A stretch of DNA of 64,000 nt from Micractinium sp. NFX-FRZ. Its lineage: Eukaryota; Chlorophyta; Trebouxiophyceae; Chlorellales; Chlorellaceae. Location of the stretch: contig JAPTJF010000256.1 in assembly GCA_029339195.1 (NCBI GenBank), positions 23,858 to 87,857 of the forward strand, read 5' to 3'. Within the stretch, counting starts at the first letter, position 1, and every line of letters begins with the position of its first letter. The translations under genes were made by a program, and so were the position numbers. The notes under the pieces are model-generated. The model was not told the DNA's origin. It searched no databases and saw only the letters and a list, made by a program, of their open reading frames with translations. Below are positions 10,101 through 20,443 of this stretch, in pieces.

Positions 10101-13100
10101 GGAGGCATAGTGGCACAACATGCCCAGCACGTGTTTGGCACAACATCAGAGCACGGGGTGCTGACAGCGCTCTGCCAGCTTAGCCTGGCCGGCACAGCCA
10201 ACCCCGTGCCCTTCCGCCCATGCATGCCAGCTAACCCCTCTCCACTCGCCCAACACCACCACAGCCTCCGCCTGCCTGCCCACTGCCCGCTTGTGCAGCC
10301 GCCGCAGGGGGAGGGGCGGGAGGCGGAGCCTTTCTATTCGGACCCTGACTGCCAGCGCATGTTCCGCTGCTTCCTAAGTGCCCTGGTGCACCGCAAGAAC
10401 AGCGTGACGGGTGTCATGTACCGGTGAGGGCTGGGGAGGTGCTGAGGGGCCGGGCCTGGGAAGGTCTGAGGTGGTGGCGACAGCAGAGGAAGCCTGGCAC
10501 TCTGCACCCTCTCTAGCTGTGCTAGTAAGCCCACCCCCCCGATGCAGCTCTGCACTGGGCGTAAGAAGAGCGCTTGCGGGACACCATCTGCACAATGTAC
10601 CGCCCAGCATCTCGTCTCACTTTGGCCCCCCTCTTCTTCCCGCCCTGCTTCTGTTCTGCGCCCCAACCACAGTGACGACCCCACCATTCTGGCCTGGGGC
10701 CTGGCCAACGAGCCGCGCTGCACCGGCGATGCCGCCTGCACCAACATCTCCCGCTGGGCAGCAGCCATGGCGGCTTACCTGAAGAGCCTGGATCCAAACC
10801 ACATGGTCACAGTGGTGAGAGGGACTGGCAGGTGCTGATATTTTGATGGCTGGCTGCCGTGGCGGGGAGGGAAGATGGAGAGGTGGGAAGGGCTGCTGGG
10901 GCAGGCAGGTGCCAGTGCCATCTGCGCCGGCGGGGGCTGCCTGCCAGGCGGCAAGTTGCTTGATGCTCGGTTTTGTAAACTGCAGTTTGTGGAACTGCTC
11001 TCGTGCATATGGCGCTCCCCGGCACTGCCCTGCCTCCACCCTCCTGCTGCCGGCGTTGACAGGACCTCTCGGCATACCCACCCCTCCCATGCAGGACACG
11101 GAGGGCTTCCTGGGCCCCGCCACCCCCGAAGCCTGCTGCCACAACCCCTACAACTGCGCCGGCTCCGGCTGCGACTTTGCTGCCGATTGCGGAGGGGAGC
11201 ACATCGACTTTGCCTGCTGCCACCTGTATCCGGAGCTCTGGCGGCCGCAGGCGGGCATGCAGGCAAGCGCCGCAGGGGCAGGGCTTGTGTTGCATCCCGG
11301 GCGCCCTCGGGCAGCAGCGCAGAAGGGGCTGGGCTTGCTAATCCACAACACGGCTGCCTGCCCGCCTGCCTCCCCGCTACAGCTTTCTTGCCTGCACAAG
11401 TTGGCAGTGCAGCACCAACAGAGGGCGCCCTGCCCCCCTGCAGGACCACCTGCGCTGGTCGCTTGCCTGGCTGGACTGCCACGTGGCGCTGAGCTGGCAG
11501 CGCCTGCGCAAGCCGCTGGTGCTCAGCGAGTTTGGCAAGCGGCGGCGGGCGCGGGGGGACGATGGCTGGCGCCGCGCTGAGTGGTACTCTCAGGTGGGTG
11601 GGCAAAGTGTGGGGTGCAGGCTACAGAGGGGCGCTGGTTGGAGTGTAGCCATTGCGCTTGGGCTGCCCAGCAGACAGTGCCCAGCATATCTAGATACTTT
11701 GGGCTGGATGGTGGGCGGCTGTATGAGACCCCCGAATCTAGGGCAGACGCCTGTTGCCACTGGCAGCAAGCTTGCGGTGCACTTCAAATCCTGAGCAGCA
11801 GCAGCAACACGCGCCTCAACTCGGCTGCAGGTGCTGGCGCGCGTGCTGCACCACATGCGGGCAGGCAGCGGCCTGGCCGGCTCCGCCTTTTGGCTGCTGG
11901 CCGCCCCCTCCTATCCAGATCACGATGGCTTCACAGTCTACTTCAACACCCTGCCACCCAGCAGCAGCGCTGCTGCCGACAGCAGCGCTGGCAGGGTGCT
12001 GAGTGAGCAGCAGGCGCAGCAGGCACAGCAGGGGCAGGGCAGCCATGGCGCAGTGGCCGCGCACGGCAGCCGCACTGCTGACGTCATCCGGCAGCATGCA
12101 GCGGAAGTGGCAGCGCTGAACCACCGTCCACAGCAGCAGCAGCAGCAGCAGCAGGGCAGCTGGGTGGCCAACCCGCTGCTGCCCCCCAGAAGCACCGGCG
12201 GCGGCAGCAGTGGTGCCACGGGAGCGGGCGGTGGGGGCATCAGCTCTGCCACTGCTGCCGGCTGCTTCTGCTGCCCGCTGATGTGAGCAGCAGCGGCGGC
12301 GAGGGCGGATCACTCCTCTAGACAGCAGAGGGTGCCAGGAGCAGGCAGCAGCCTGCTGTCTGCAGCCGATACAGCAGCCAGCAACCGCTCCAAAGCCGTA
12401 ACACCACACACAAAGCACAACAAACACACACCTGTGCCGCACCACCGCCAGCTCAGCAAAGTCCCACTTTGAGAGGATGGCGTTGCCGTGCACGCCGCCA
12501 CCCTGCATTACAATAACTTGTACCACTCGTCACCTACTGTAGCCACGTCTGCCGCGGACCTCTGCTGGTACAGTGGCCACCCAGGACAGGCTGGCATCGG
12601 GCATCATGCGCCTGCCACACAAGGTATTTGTGCACCCCCGCTCCGCTCCCGCCATCCCCCTTGGACCTACCCCTGGCACCAGCTCTAGCCCACCCGCCCC
12701 CTGGCCCCCCTGCCTCCCCACTCTTCCCACGAAGCCCCACCTGCGAGCGCGCATCCCGCAGCGGTGACCGGAGCTCCTCAAATTCACAGAGGAAAGCATA
12801 GTTCAGTCCCAATGCCTGGGCAATGGCCGCACCTGCACAGCGGGGCGTGCATCTCACCAGGTCATAACAGTGCAGTGCCAGCAGGAAGCCGGGGCTGGCA
12901 GATTGGCGGGCAGCGGGAAGGCAGGGCGGGCGCACGAAGCAGGGCAAGGCGCACCCGAGTCGGCGCCGCCGCTGCGGTCGCACCCCACGTCCACCTCTTG
13001 AAGCGAGATGATGTCTGCATCTATACGGCGCAGCTCCTCGATTATGCCGGCCAGCTGGTAGCCCCGCTCAATGTTCCACTGCCAGTGAGAGGGAAAGACG

Positions 13101-13328
13101 AGGAGAGGGTAAGGAGCAGCAGCGGGGGATGCGTGCAGTGAGCAATCGGGCGGGCGGGCGGCGGCGACGGCAGTGCTCTGCAACGGCTGAACCCCTGTCG
13201 GCGAGTGAGGAGTGGCCGATAGATATCACCTGCAGCAGCTTTAGCGGCCTGCCCGACTGCTCAGGGGGCTCGCTGCCCGGCTGGTGGCGGAAGTCGCGAC
13301 GGAAGACTTCTCCCGGGGGAGTCTGCAT
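6525..13328 (-). CDS. Endonuclease/exonuclease/phosphatase (EEP) family protein with a gene nested in intron 4
   Basis: Nine exons: 13328-13230, 13078-12955, 12832-12741, 12502-12432, 8393-8291, 7973-7841, 7675-7603, 7414-7044 and 6712-6525. They total 1254 nt, a perfect frame coding 417 aa. EEP motifs appear in order: WNIERGYQL (residue 34 on), LQEVD with the metal-binding Glu61, HGNAILS, the segment LVVYNAHLEVFCGLLARIAQ, GDMNT (Asp209, Asn211) and SDHKW (Asp406, His407) near the C-terminus. The order and the intact acidic and His residues predict an Mg-dependent phosphodiesterase fold; whether the substrate is nucleic acid or lipid phosphate cannot be read from sequence. Exon 8 carries an Ala/Gly-rich stretch and a run of about 15 Gln that interrupt the domain. 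Intron 4 (12431-8394, 4038 nt) contains a whole GH5 gene on the plus strand. The joint across it (VVRH-R-HHPVDWNNPTHP) is phase-perfect. No transit peptide is obvious in the 33-residue first exon. Confidence 0.87.
7146..7194 (-). repeat. CAG/CTG microsatellite coding polyglutamine in the EEP gene
   Basis: A CTG run on the plus strand reads as about 15 Gln codons in EEP exon 8. It is flanked by Ala/Gly-rich sequence and lies between the GDMNT and SDH motifs. The repeat length is probably variable between strains. Confidence 0.85.
8609..12286 (+). CDS. GH5 endo-1,4-beta-mannanase (glycoside hydrolase family 5)
   Basis: Eight exons: 8609-8722, 8913-9041, 9898-10065, 10299-10423, 10673-10814, 11095-11262, 11444-11593 and 11831-12286; 483 aa from the ATG at 8609. 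The order of motifs is that of plant and fungal GH5 mannanases: RPFYFAGANCYYLL, AGLTVLRMWAF, LVLTNYWKDYGG, then DPTILAWGLANEPRC with the acid/base Glu192, HIDFACCHLYPELW, and PLVLSEFGK with the nucleophile Glu311. The enzyme would hydrolyse beta-mannan in the wall or as food. About 110 residues at the C-terminus are low-complexity Gln/Ser/Gly. The chosen start lacks a signal peptide. The frame stays open upstream to an acceptor at 8569, so a 5' exon with a signal sequence may exist. Intron 6 uses a GC donor (CAG|GCAAGC at 11263). The whole gene lies in intron 4 of the opposite-strand EEP gene. Confidence 0.88.
9185..9450. mobile_element. Foldback/MITE-like palindromic element in GH5 intron 2
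   Basis: The left arm starts near 9185 (CCCACCCGCCCAGCAGCCTC) and runs through GCTGCTTGCATGTCGCCATC and CAGCACCTCAGTACATCATT. The right arm, ending near 9450 in GGCTGCTGGGTGGGCC, is its reverse complement with a few mismatches. The arms are about 100 bases each. Between them is an AT-rich core holding two direct copies of a ~53-bp unit that itself contains the palindrome pair CATTTAATG and CATTAAATG. No coding frame is present, so it would be non-autonomous. I could not define a target-site duplication. Confidence 0.7.
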
Positions 13329-13788
13329 TCAGAGCGCAATTACACAGCACCAAGAAGCCAACAGAATTGACAAACATCAAGTCGGAGGGCCGATCACCCA
13401 CAATGCCCTACCGACGCCGCGTGGCACAGCGGGCCCGCTGGCGGGAGCGGGCGACGGGGCGCCAACGCCAGAGGACTGAACTCAGCTGCAAAAGCAGGCT
13501 GCTTGCACCATATAATACCTGAAATTATCATGTTGCGTCCTGCTTATTGGTCAACCACACACCAAGCCGTCGCGTCATGCAGGGAGCAGGCACCGCCGCC
13601 AGCCGCCACCGCCTGCACCGCCTTGGTGTCTTGCTTGAAGTCGGGCGTGTACTAGAGACCGAAGCATTGCTGCTCTTGTCTCATTTGAAAACCGAGTCCC
13701 TGCCTCTGTCTAGTGCGCAGCAGCAAACTGGGTGTCGCACTTCTCCCAAGAGTCGCTCCACTCAATCAAATAGCTCGCACATTTCGCC
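13329..13788. promoter_or_regulatory. Divergent intergenic region between the EEP gene and EAPP
   Basis: These 460 bp separate opposite-facing start codons and should hold both promoters. A possible TATA-like ATATAAT lies near 13510. A 39-codon very basic plus-strand frame starts at 13403, but it has no recognisable similarity and I do not call it a gene. Confidence 0.4.
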
Positions 13789-14984
13789 ATGGATTGGGAT
13801 ATGGACGACGGCAGCGAGGGGAGCAGTGATGGCTCCCTTAGCGGCGGTGAGAAATGCTGTTCGCTGCCAGGCTCTCCATGCGCCGCCTTACGCAAGCCAC
13901 AGCTGAGGGGTGACCACACCGGGACGCTGGATCATGCATGCGGGCTGCGCCGCGCCATCGCTGTCGACCTTGCCGCCGCCGCCACCGCTCCTGTGCAGGC
14001 AGCGACATCAGCGACGCCGATGCTGCTGGCCTGGGCATGGATGCTCAGCCTCCCGAGTTTTATGATGCGGAGGCGGATGACCGGGATGAGGCGTGGATGC
14101 AAAAGATGCGCAGGCAAGGCAGGGCTGGGGGTGTGGTGCGCCGTGCCTCGACACGCCTTGCGACGTGCCCGGAGCCAGGAAGCGTGGCAATGCGGTGGAT
14201 GCGCCCTGCACGTGCGTAGTGGCTGCGCCCAGCTGTGGGTGCACATAGCTAGTACCGGTACATGCAGCAGCAAAAGCAGCAGTCGCTGCATGGGGCAATG
14301 TAGTCCCCTACCGGGCGCGCCTCCGCACAGCCTTCTTCCCGCTGGCGCCCTGCCCTGCCAGAGCACTCCAAATAAGTGCTCAAATGGTCTTGTAGAATGT
14401 TGGAGCGTGATGGTTCTGCTGTGATACAGGCTATTCACTGTGTGCACGCACACCTGCCCTGCCTGCAGGTCGGAGCAGTCTGACGCCATCCTGTCCTGCC
14501 CGCTGTGCTTCACCACGCTGTGCATCGAGTGCCAGCAGCACGAGAAGTTTGATGGCCAGTTCAGGGCCATGTTTGTGATGAACTGCAGGTGGGCTGCGTG
14601 TGGTGGTTGGCCTGGGGGCACGGCGCTTGAGTGGGCTGGGGCTGTGTTCCTGGCTTGCCAGCAGGGCAAGTGGGGAGGGCGATCGCGGGCAAAGTGCAGA
14701 CGTCCGTAGATTGGTGCATGTCTGGCAGGGTGTGGCAGAGTCAAGGAGGGTGGCCTGTTGGCCGCCCGCGAGCAACGCTCTCAGACACACTTGGCAGCCT
14801 TCATGCCAACGTTGTCCTCATCCGCGCCTCGTGTATTTGCAGGGTGAAGACAGGGGAAGCAGTAGCGCTGCCCACCCCAACTGGCAAGCGCAGCAAGCAG
14901 CGGAAGCAGGAGCAGCGGCGGCAGCGACTGCAGGAGCGGAGGCAGCAGCAGCAGCGGCAAGAGGATGCAGCGGCGGTAGAACAG

Positions 14985-15019
<35 letters not shown>

Positions 15020-15341
15020 GGAACAGCAGGGCGGAGTCGCAGCCGAAGCAGCAGCAGAACAGCAGGCGGGTGCGGGCCAGGCTTCAGAGCAGGCACAGCA
15101 AGGCGCAGCGGCGGCAGGGGAGCAGCAGGCGCAGGTGGTGCAGCCTGCTTCAGGGGCGCAGCCAGCTGCCGCAGCTGCTTCTGGCCCTGCTGCTCCCGCG
15201 GCTGCAGCTGCAGCAAGGCCTGAGGAGGCAGGGGAGCGGATGAACCCGGTGTGCTGTGCGGTGTGTGACACTGAGGTAGGGCTGCGAGACCCGGCAGAGG
15301 GAGTCTACCACTTTTTCAACGTCTTTGCCAGCAACTCCTGA
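13789..15341 (+). CDS. EAPP: EAPP homologue (E2F-associated phosphoprotein)
   Basis: Four exons: 13789-13846, 13999-14113, 14469-14588 and 14843-15341; 263 aa. The N-terminus is acidic and Ser-rich (MDWDMDDGSEGSSDGSLS), followed by EFYDAEADDRDEAWMQKMRR. The core SDAILSCPLCFTTLCIECQQ then HEKFDGQFRAMFVMNCR and the end CCAVCDTEVG...VYHFFNVFASNS match the EAPP family in order and spacing, with paired Cys-x2-Cys motifs that probably bind zinc. Human EAPP interacts with E2F factors and promotes cell-cycle gene expression; the algal role is inferred. A basic Arg/Gln tract and a long Gln/Ala insert separate the conserved halves. Intron 2 uses a GC donor (CGCAG|GCAAGG at 14114); the join restores an Arg codon. 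Confidence 0.9.
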
Positions 15342-15729
15342 GCGCGCCCTGCTGCACACACTGAGCCAGGCCAGATCTTTGCGGCTCTGCTCTACACTTT
15401 GCCGGCCGTGGCCACCCCGACCCGAGCCTGGCGCCCCGGGCCTCTACTGTTGCCATGCCCCCACCACGACCTGACCTCGTTTATTTGCTGACGTTCTAAC
15501 TGACTTGCACCTATTGGGGCGCACACGACTCCTCACGTGCCTATGTTTACGTTACAAGTGCCCCACAGGGCAATGAAATTGATGTAGGAGCATGCAGTAC
15601 ATGTCACAGTTGGGAGCAGTGAGGTCAATGACTTGGGAGTCGAGCATTCCAATACTGGGCAGTCAATGGGATAATCCCCTTGGTGCAGGGGGCTGCTGAG
15701 AGAAGTTCTGTCACTTACCAGAGGCACGC
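15342..15729. other. Convergent intergenic region after EAPP
   Basis: Between two facing stop codons, 388 bp hold the 3' UTRs of EAPP and the next minus-strand gene. I see no gene or repeat in it. Confidence 0.4.
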
Positions 15730-16602
15730 TCAGCTCCAGTTGACGTGCGTCTTGGTCCAGCCCTCGCCGCTCGGCGTGAACGTCTCTGCTGGCTGTGCGC
15801 GGCGAGGTGACAAGCACGCGGCAGCAGCCAGGGTGCTGCGCAGGCGCTGTGCGCTGCCGCTTGCTGCTCGCGCCAGCCGCTTGCCCGCAGCGCCCAGGCT
15901 GGTGACGGCGCGGCGCAGCATGGATGGGCCGGCAGACGTGGCGGGGCGGATGAGAGTGCGATGTGCAGTGGGCTTGGGTGCTGCGCTGGGGGAGGTGGTG
16001 GGCAGGGCGGGAGGCTGCACGAGCCATTGAGCCTGCAAATAGAGAGGGGGCAGTGCATTGTGGGGCATGTCAGACAGAGGAGGGGGCGCTGTGAAGAGGA
16101 TGAGCGCGCACACCTGCGGCAGGGCAAGCAATGCGCGACCGGCAACCGCCCAACCAGCCGCCCGCCCCCTGTTTCTGTCCCACGCACCTCCTCGGCGGTC
16201 AGCTCCAAGTCGAGCGTGATGTTTGGGATGAAAGGCAGGACGACAGGGCAGCCGGCAGGCTCGGAATCGGTGCTGGGCACACCGGCGGCGGCACGGATGG
16301 TCCAAGTGGGGCTCCAGCCACCGGCGGCAGCGGCGGGGGTGGCGGCAGACGCATTGCGGCTGAAAATCTTGCTGCTGGCCGTTTCGGCATCCAAGCACGT
16401 CGCGGGTGCCGCCTTGCAGTCTGCGAGGGGGATTTGGGAGGAAGTGGCGGGCGGGCGTCAGATCCACCGGCAATGGCGGCGCATCACGAGATGGCGCGGC
16501 ACGGCCTGCTGGGTACCGGCTTGAGCGCCCCCTGCACCGCACCAGTTCCTTCATAGAAGGCTCACCAAAGATGCCGCCGGAAGAGATGCGGAGGGTCGCC
16601 AT
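15730..16602 (-). CDS. Unknown protein A, paralogue of its head-to-head neighbour
   Basis: Three exons: 16602-16566, 16420-16188 and 16032-15730; 573 nt, 190 aa. I recognise no known domain. It shares with the divergent gene at 16915 the block LDLELTAEE-AQWL-x-QPP, a Cys-Lys at the start of exon 2, Ala/Pro/Ser-rich sequence around these, and a basic Ala/Leu/Arg-rich helix near the end (MLRRAVTSLGAAGKRLARAA). Intron phases (1 then 0) and intron positions relative to the conserved block are the same in both, so they arose by duplication and inversion. There is no transmembrane segment. A short Ala/Arg-rich organelle-targeted protein is possible but unproven. Confidence 0.78.
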   Translation of the reverse strand: MATLRISSGGIFGEPSMKELVRCRGRSSRYPAGRAAPSRDAPPLPVDLTPARHFLPNPPRRLQGGTRDVLGCRNGQQQDFQPQCVCRHPRRCRRWLEPHLDHPCRRRCAQHRFRACRLPCRPAFHPKHHARLGADRRGGAWDRNRGRAAGWAVAGRALLALPQVCALILFTAPPPLSDMPHNALPPLYLQAQWLVQPPALPTTSPSAAPKPTAHRTLIRPATSAGPSMLRRAVTSLGAAGKRLARAASGSAQRLRSTLAAAACLSPRRAQPAETFTPSGEGWTKTHVNWS

Positions 16603-16914
16603 GATGGTGGAGGTGCAGCTCTTAGTCAGGGCGGGGGGAGGCTGGTCTTGCTGGGTGGACGAGGAAGTGGGAATGTCCTTTGCATGCACCTTGCCGCTTC
16701 TTGTAGCCCCATTGCGCAATCAAAAAAAAAAGGAGTGCGGATCTCGCGCCGTGTTGGCTGCCAGGCGTGCTGTGGTCCGGCAGTGTACTTGTAGGGCTTC
16801 CGCAATGCGCTATGTACCTATCCTCCCACTTCACAACTGGCCTTGACCCTTACATATCCAACCAAGCGTCCGCAAGCCCCCCGCGCCCCCTCCTCGCCAC
16901 CCTCACAAGCAGCC
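16603..16914. promoter_or_regulatory. Shared divergent promoter of paralogues A and B
   Basis: Only 312 bp separate the two ATGs. A run of nine or ten A residues is present near 16723. No coding segment is visible. Shared regulation of the pair is an inference from the spacing. Confidence 0.45.
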
Positions 16915-17715
16915 ATGCGCCTCCTGCCCACCACACTCGCCGCCTCACGGCCCTTCAGCCCAAGTAAGAAACGACACTAGCCGCGGGCAGGGTCCGAGGC
17001 GCCGGAGGGCTGCATTCTGCAGACGTGCTGCCGCCGCCATCTTGCCGCCATCTCGCAGCCACTCTCACCTTCTCACCTTCTCCTGCCCCTGCGCCCCGCC
17101 CGTGCAGCCTGCAAGGTCGACGTGGAGGTCACCATGCAGCCGCTGAAGCGACAGTCGCCCGCCGCTGCTGCCGCCGACCGCGGCTGGTGCATCCGCACCG
17201 CCCCCCTCACGCCTCGCCTGAGCCCTGCCGCCGCCCCGGCAGCCGTGCTGCCTGATGCCGCTGCCGTCAGCCAAGACGAGAGCCCTCTAGCCCTCACCTC
17301 CAGCCTGAGCCTCGCTTTGGACCTGGAGCTGACCGCTGAGGAGGTGGGCGCCTGCCTGCCTGCCTGCTTGCCTGCCTGCCTGCCCACTTGCCGTGGCCCT
17401 CCCTTCATGCCTGCCTGCCTGCCCTGCCTTCCTGCACATGCCCATCTGCCCCCCATCACAACCGGGTCCTAAACGCCCTGGCACCTCCCCTCTTTTCTCC
17501 TGCAGGCCCAATGGCTGGCCCAGCCGCCCCTTATGGATGACGCCTATGAGCCTGTTCCCTCTACCACGGCCACCGCCAAGCCACGCCCCCGGCTGCCGTC
17601 GGTAGGCGCACTGCTGCGCCGCGCAGCCTCGAGCCTGCACTGCGTGGGCAGGAAGCTGTGCAGCACCGCCTGCCTGGCACATCCCGCTGTCAAGGACCTT
17701 GACAAGTTTACATGA
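16915..17715 (+). CDS. Unknown protein B, paralogue of its head-to-head neighbour
   Basis: Three exons: 16915-16963, 17108-17343 and 17506-17715; 495 nt, 164 aa. It starts MRLLPTTLAASRPFSP, a short basic/hydroxylated leader. The conserved block is SLSLALDLELTAEE ending exon 2, then AQWLAQPP opening exon 3. The C-terminal part has LLRRAASSLHCVGRKLC, the counterpart of the basic helix in protein A. No enzyme motif or membrane helix is seen. Exon plan and intron phases equal those of the minus-strand neighbour. The family seems restricted, and I cannot name a function. Confidence 0.78.
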
Positions 17716-18060
17716 CGTGTCCTACATTGACCAATACTTTGTTCATTCCTTTGCTTTAGCTGATCACTCGTGTACTCCCCCCTGCACCAAGGGCGGGTGT
17801 TCCCTTGAATTGAATTGCAAACTGCTGCCCTGTGCCCACTCCCCTTCAAACCACTGTAACTTGAATAGTAACAAAGACGAGTTCATACTGCTCGTATCTG
17901 TAATGAGGGCGCATCAGTTATGGGACGCACCGAGGGGGCATGTTTTGTGCACGGCACTCAACCGCACCCCCGCCCGCTGCGCTTCGCCGCTGGCAGTGCC
18001 GGCAGCGCAGCATGCTCACATCAGTCTTCCTTCGCACTACCTATCCGGCCTTCAATCGAA
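17716..18060. other. Intergenic region, no gene seen
   Basis: These 345 bp lie between a stop and a start on the same strand, so they hold a 3' UTR and the F-box promoter. Base composition is less GC-rich than the flanks (for example 17720-17900). No feature was identified. Confidence 0.4.
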
Positions 18061-20124
18061 ATGAACCGCATCGTGGACCTGCCGGCAGAGGTGCTGGCGC
18101 TCATTGCCGGGCACACCGGTTCGAGCAAAGACAAGTGCGCGGGTTTCGTGTGCCGACTTGCATAGCAGCATCGCAGCAGTGTATGCGCTCAGCCGGAGGC
18201 GCTGCAGGCGCGTGATCTAGCCCACCGCATTTTGAATTGCCCCTCCCTGCTGGCCGCCACCGCCGCCGCCCCGCCCTTCTGGTCACTGCAGGGCCCACCT
18301 CAAGCTAGCGCACCGTGCTTTCTGGGACAGCTCCACGCAGCTTGCTGACGTGTGGCATCCGCACGTGGAGGATGCCGCCCGAGCGCAGGACGCTGTGGTC
18401 TGTCTGGCCGCCTTCCTAGCGCGCTACAGCCTGCAGCTGGAGAGCGCCAACCACGCAGCAAATCTTATCTTCAAAGCACTGGGCACCCCGGGGCTGCAGC
18501 ACTTCCTGCTGCCCTGCCTGACCGGCAAGTGGGTGGGGTGAAGGGGGCAGCGGGCGCTGTCGAAAGTGCCGTTGCCCTCAAGCAACCTGGGTTTGCGCCC
18601 ATGCCGCCCCCTGCGTCTGCCTCCCACCTATATGCCTGGCCCCGCTCATGCTGCACACACCTGTGTGCCACTCGCGGCACACCCCTTGATCTGCCCTCCC
18701 TCTTGCCTGTCACCAACGCAGGTCGTCTGCAAGAGCTGGAGCTGGGGTACTGCTATGATGAGGAGGAACCGCTGGTGGCGCTGCCGCCGATGGGTGGGCT
18801 CACGGCCCTCACCAAGCTTCATGTGAGGGCCCCACTGCCAGCCTCAATCAGCCTCAGCCTGACACCCAGGCTCCTCAACATCGGCTTCAGACTCGGCTTG
18901 CACTTGCATTTGCCTGCCAGCAGCGCGTCACTCATGATTGTTTTGCTGCATACATCTCGCTGTCACGCTTGCGCGACACTGCGCAACGCCAGTCTCTCAC
19001 CTGCTGCCCGCCCCCTGCTCCCTCGCGGTTGTTGCCCGCCTGCACGCTGCAGCTGCACCCTACCATGGGCGTGCCAGCTGTCCTGCCACCCAACCTGGCT
19101 GAGCTGCTGGTCTTTGACAGCCGCACAACACTGAGCGAGGCTGCAGCGCGGCAGGAAACCGCCCTGACCAAGCTCGAACTCGGCTGCGGCTCCGATGCCC
19201 GCCTGCCGGCAGTGGTGGGCCTGCTGCCAGCGCTGAGGGACCTGAGCACGGATGCAGGCAGCGGCTACGAAGTGGCAGCCCAAGTCACGGCTCTGGACAT
19301 TGACACCGACTGCGACCATGAAACGTGGCAGAGCCTGACGGCGCTCACCCGGCTGCGCGAGCTGTCGTTTGGGTGCATGTATGAAATGGGCGTCACGCTG
19401 GTGAGCCACGGTGGCACGCTATGTGCGGTGCCATGCCATGCTGGCAACCTCTTGTGGCCTCCTGGAAGTGCGCTTCGGGGTGCTGGCAATGTGCAAGAAC
19501 CCTCCAGCTCTCTCGCACCCGTACCTTGCCACCTTGTACAGCCGCACGGCCACCCCCGCACCGCACCCCAACTTCTGCAGGACAACGTGCAAGACCTTGC
19601 AATGCTGGGAAGCTTGCAGGCTCTGCACATGAATGGCTGTAATGTGGTGCAGGTGAGGCAGTGGGCAGGAAGCAAGGCAGGTTGAACGACTTTTGCTGGG
19701 GGGGTGGCGGTTCGTGATGCCAGCATGGGTGGACTTGTTCCTTCAAAACTCGAGGCCCCTGCAGCTCTCATCCCTCCCTCCCTGAACCCCTCCCTGCCTC
19801 ACGCAGTTTGATGTTTCCAAGCTGCCGCGCCAGCTGACGAGCCTGCACCTGCCCTGCTTGGGGTCGATGCCCCTCGGGTTGGAAGCGCTGACGGCGCTGC
19901 GGCAGCTCAGGTTCACTTTCATTCGCGAGCCAGCGGGCCTGAAGCACCACACCAGGGCGCTGCCCCCCAACCTCACGTACCTCGCCCTGCCTCGATTGGC
20001 CGGCAGGCAGCTGCCTGAGTCCGTGCTGCAGCTGCGGCAGCTGCGGCAGCTCCACGTCACCGGGGCACTTGGCCTGCTGCCGGCAGAGCTCAAGCGCCCT
20101 GACCTGGAATTGTGGCTCAATTAA
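18061..20124 (+). CDS. F-box/leucine-rich-repeat protein
   Basis: Proposed exons: 18061-18134, 18292-18524, 18722-18822, 19053-19400, 19581-19652 and 19807-20124 (381 aa). The N-terminus MNRIVDLPAEVLALIAGHTG resembles the start of an F-box. Leucine-rich repeats follow (LQELELGYC, LTALTKLHV, LPPNLAELLVF, LTKLELGCG, LRELSFGC, LQALHMNGC, LTSLHLPCL, LRQLRFTF, LTYLALPRL, LRQLHVTG). Such proteins usually recruit substrates to SCF ubiquitin ligases. The exon 1 donor is uncertain: GTGCGC at 18135 keeps frame, but the unspliced continuation CAGFVCR looks F-box-like, and the alternative donor GTGCCG inside it is weak. Intron 2 has a GC donor (ACCG|GCAAGT at 18525). Similar to the nested minus-strand F-box gene at 21767. 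Confidence 0.78.
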
Positions 20125-20443
20125 ATAGCTCCCAGAAACTGTTGGTTTCAATTCAAGCTGTGACAAAGCCCGATTAGAGGGGATTAGCGGGGTGGCTGCA
20201 CCATCGCCACTGCACGCTGCGGCAGCCCAGCAGGACCAGCCTCCCAAAATTTCACGTCAGCACTTGCGCGACCAGCCATAACTTGTTTCAACCTGCCCGA
20301 TTACTTCCTTTTCACTCTAAGGGCTCTTTTGTGGCAGGTCAGCGTGCACCGCGCCGAGACCAGCGCAGGTCCCTTCCCGCCAGTCCCGACTCTCCCCGCT
20401 GCAAGCAGCCAGATACATTGCTAAAGTATTTCGGCTGATCGCC
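20125..20443. promoter_or_regulatory. Region upstream of the first sigma factor
   Basis: Of these 319 bp the left part is the F-box 3' UTR and the right part should be the sigma factor promoter and leader. No defined element was found. Confidence 0.35.

Noticed and set aside
13403..13522. 39-codon very basic plus-strand frame (MPYRRRVAQRARWRE...)
   Set aside because: It lies in a divergent promoter region, has no similarity or supporting context, and Arg-rich short frames are expected at this GC content.
16720..16735. A-run as a possible retroposed poly(A) tail
   Set aside because: Only nine to ten A, with no processed coding sequence or target duplication beside it.
17350..17420. CCTGCCTG-type repeats as a possible CRISPR or minisatellite array
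   Set aside because: Short, imperfect tetranucleotide-like repeats inside an intron, without spacers.
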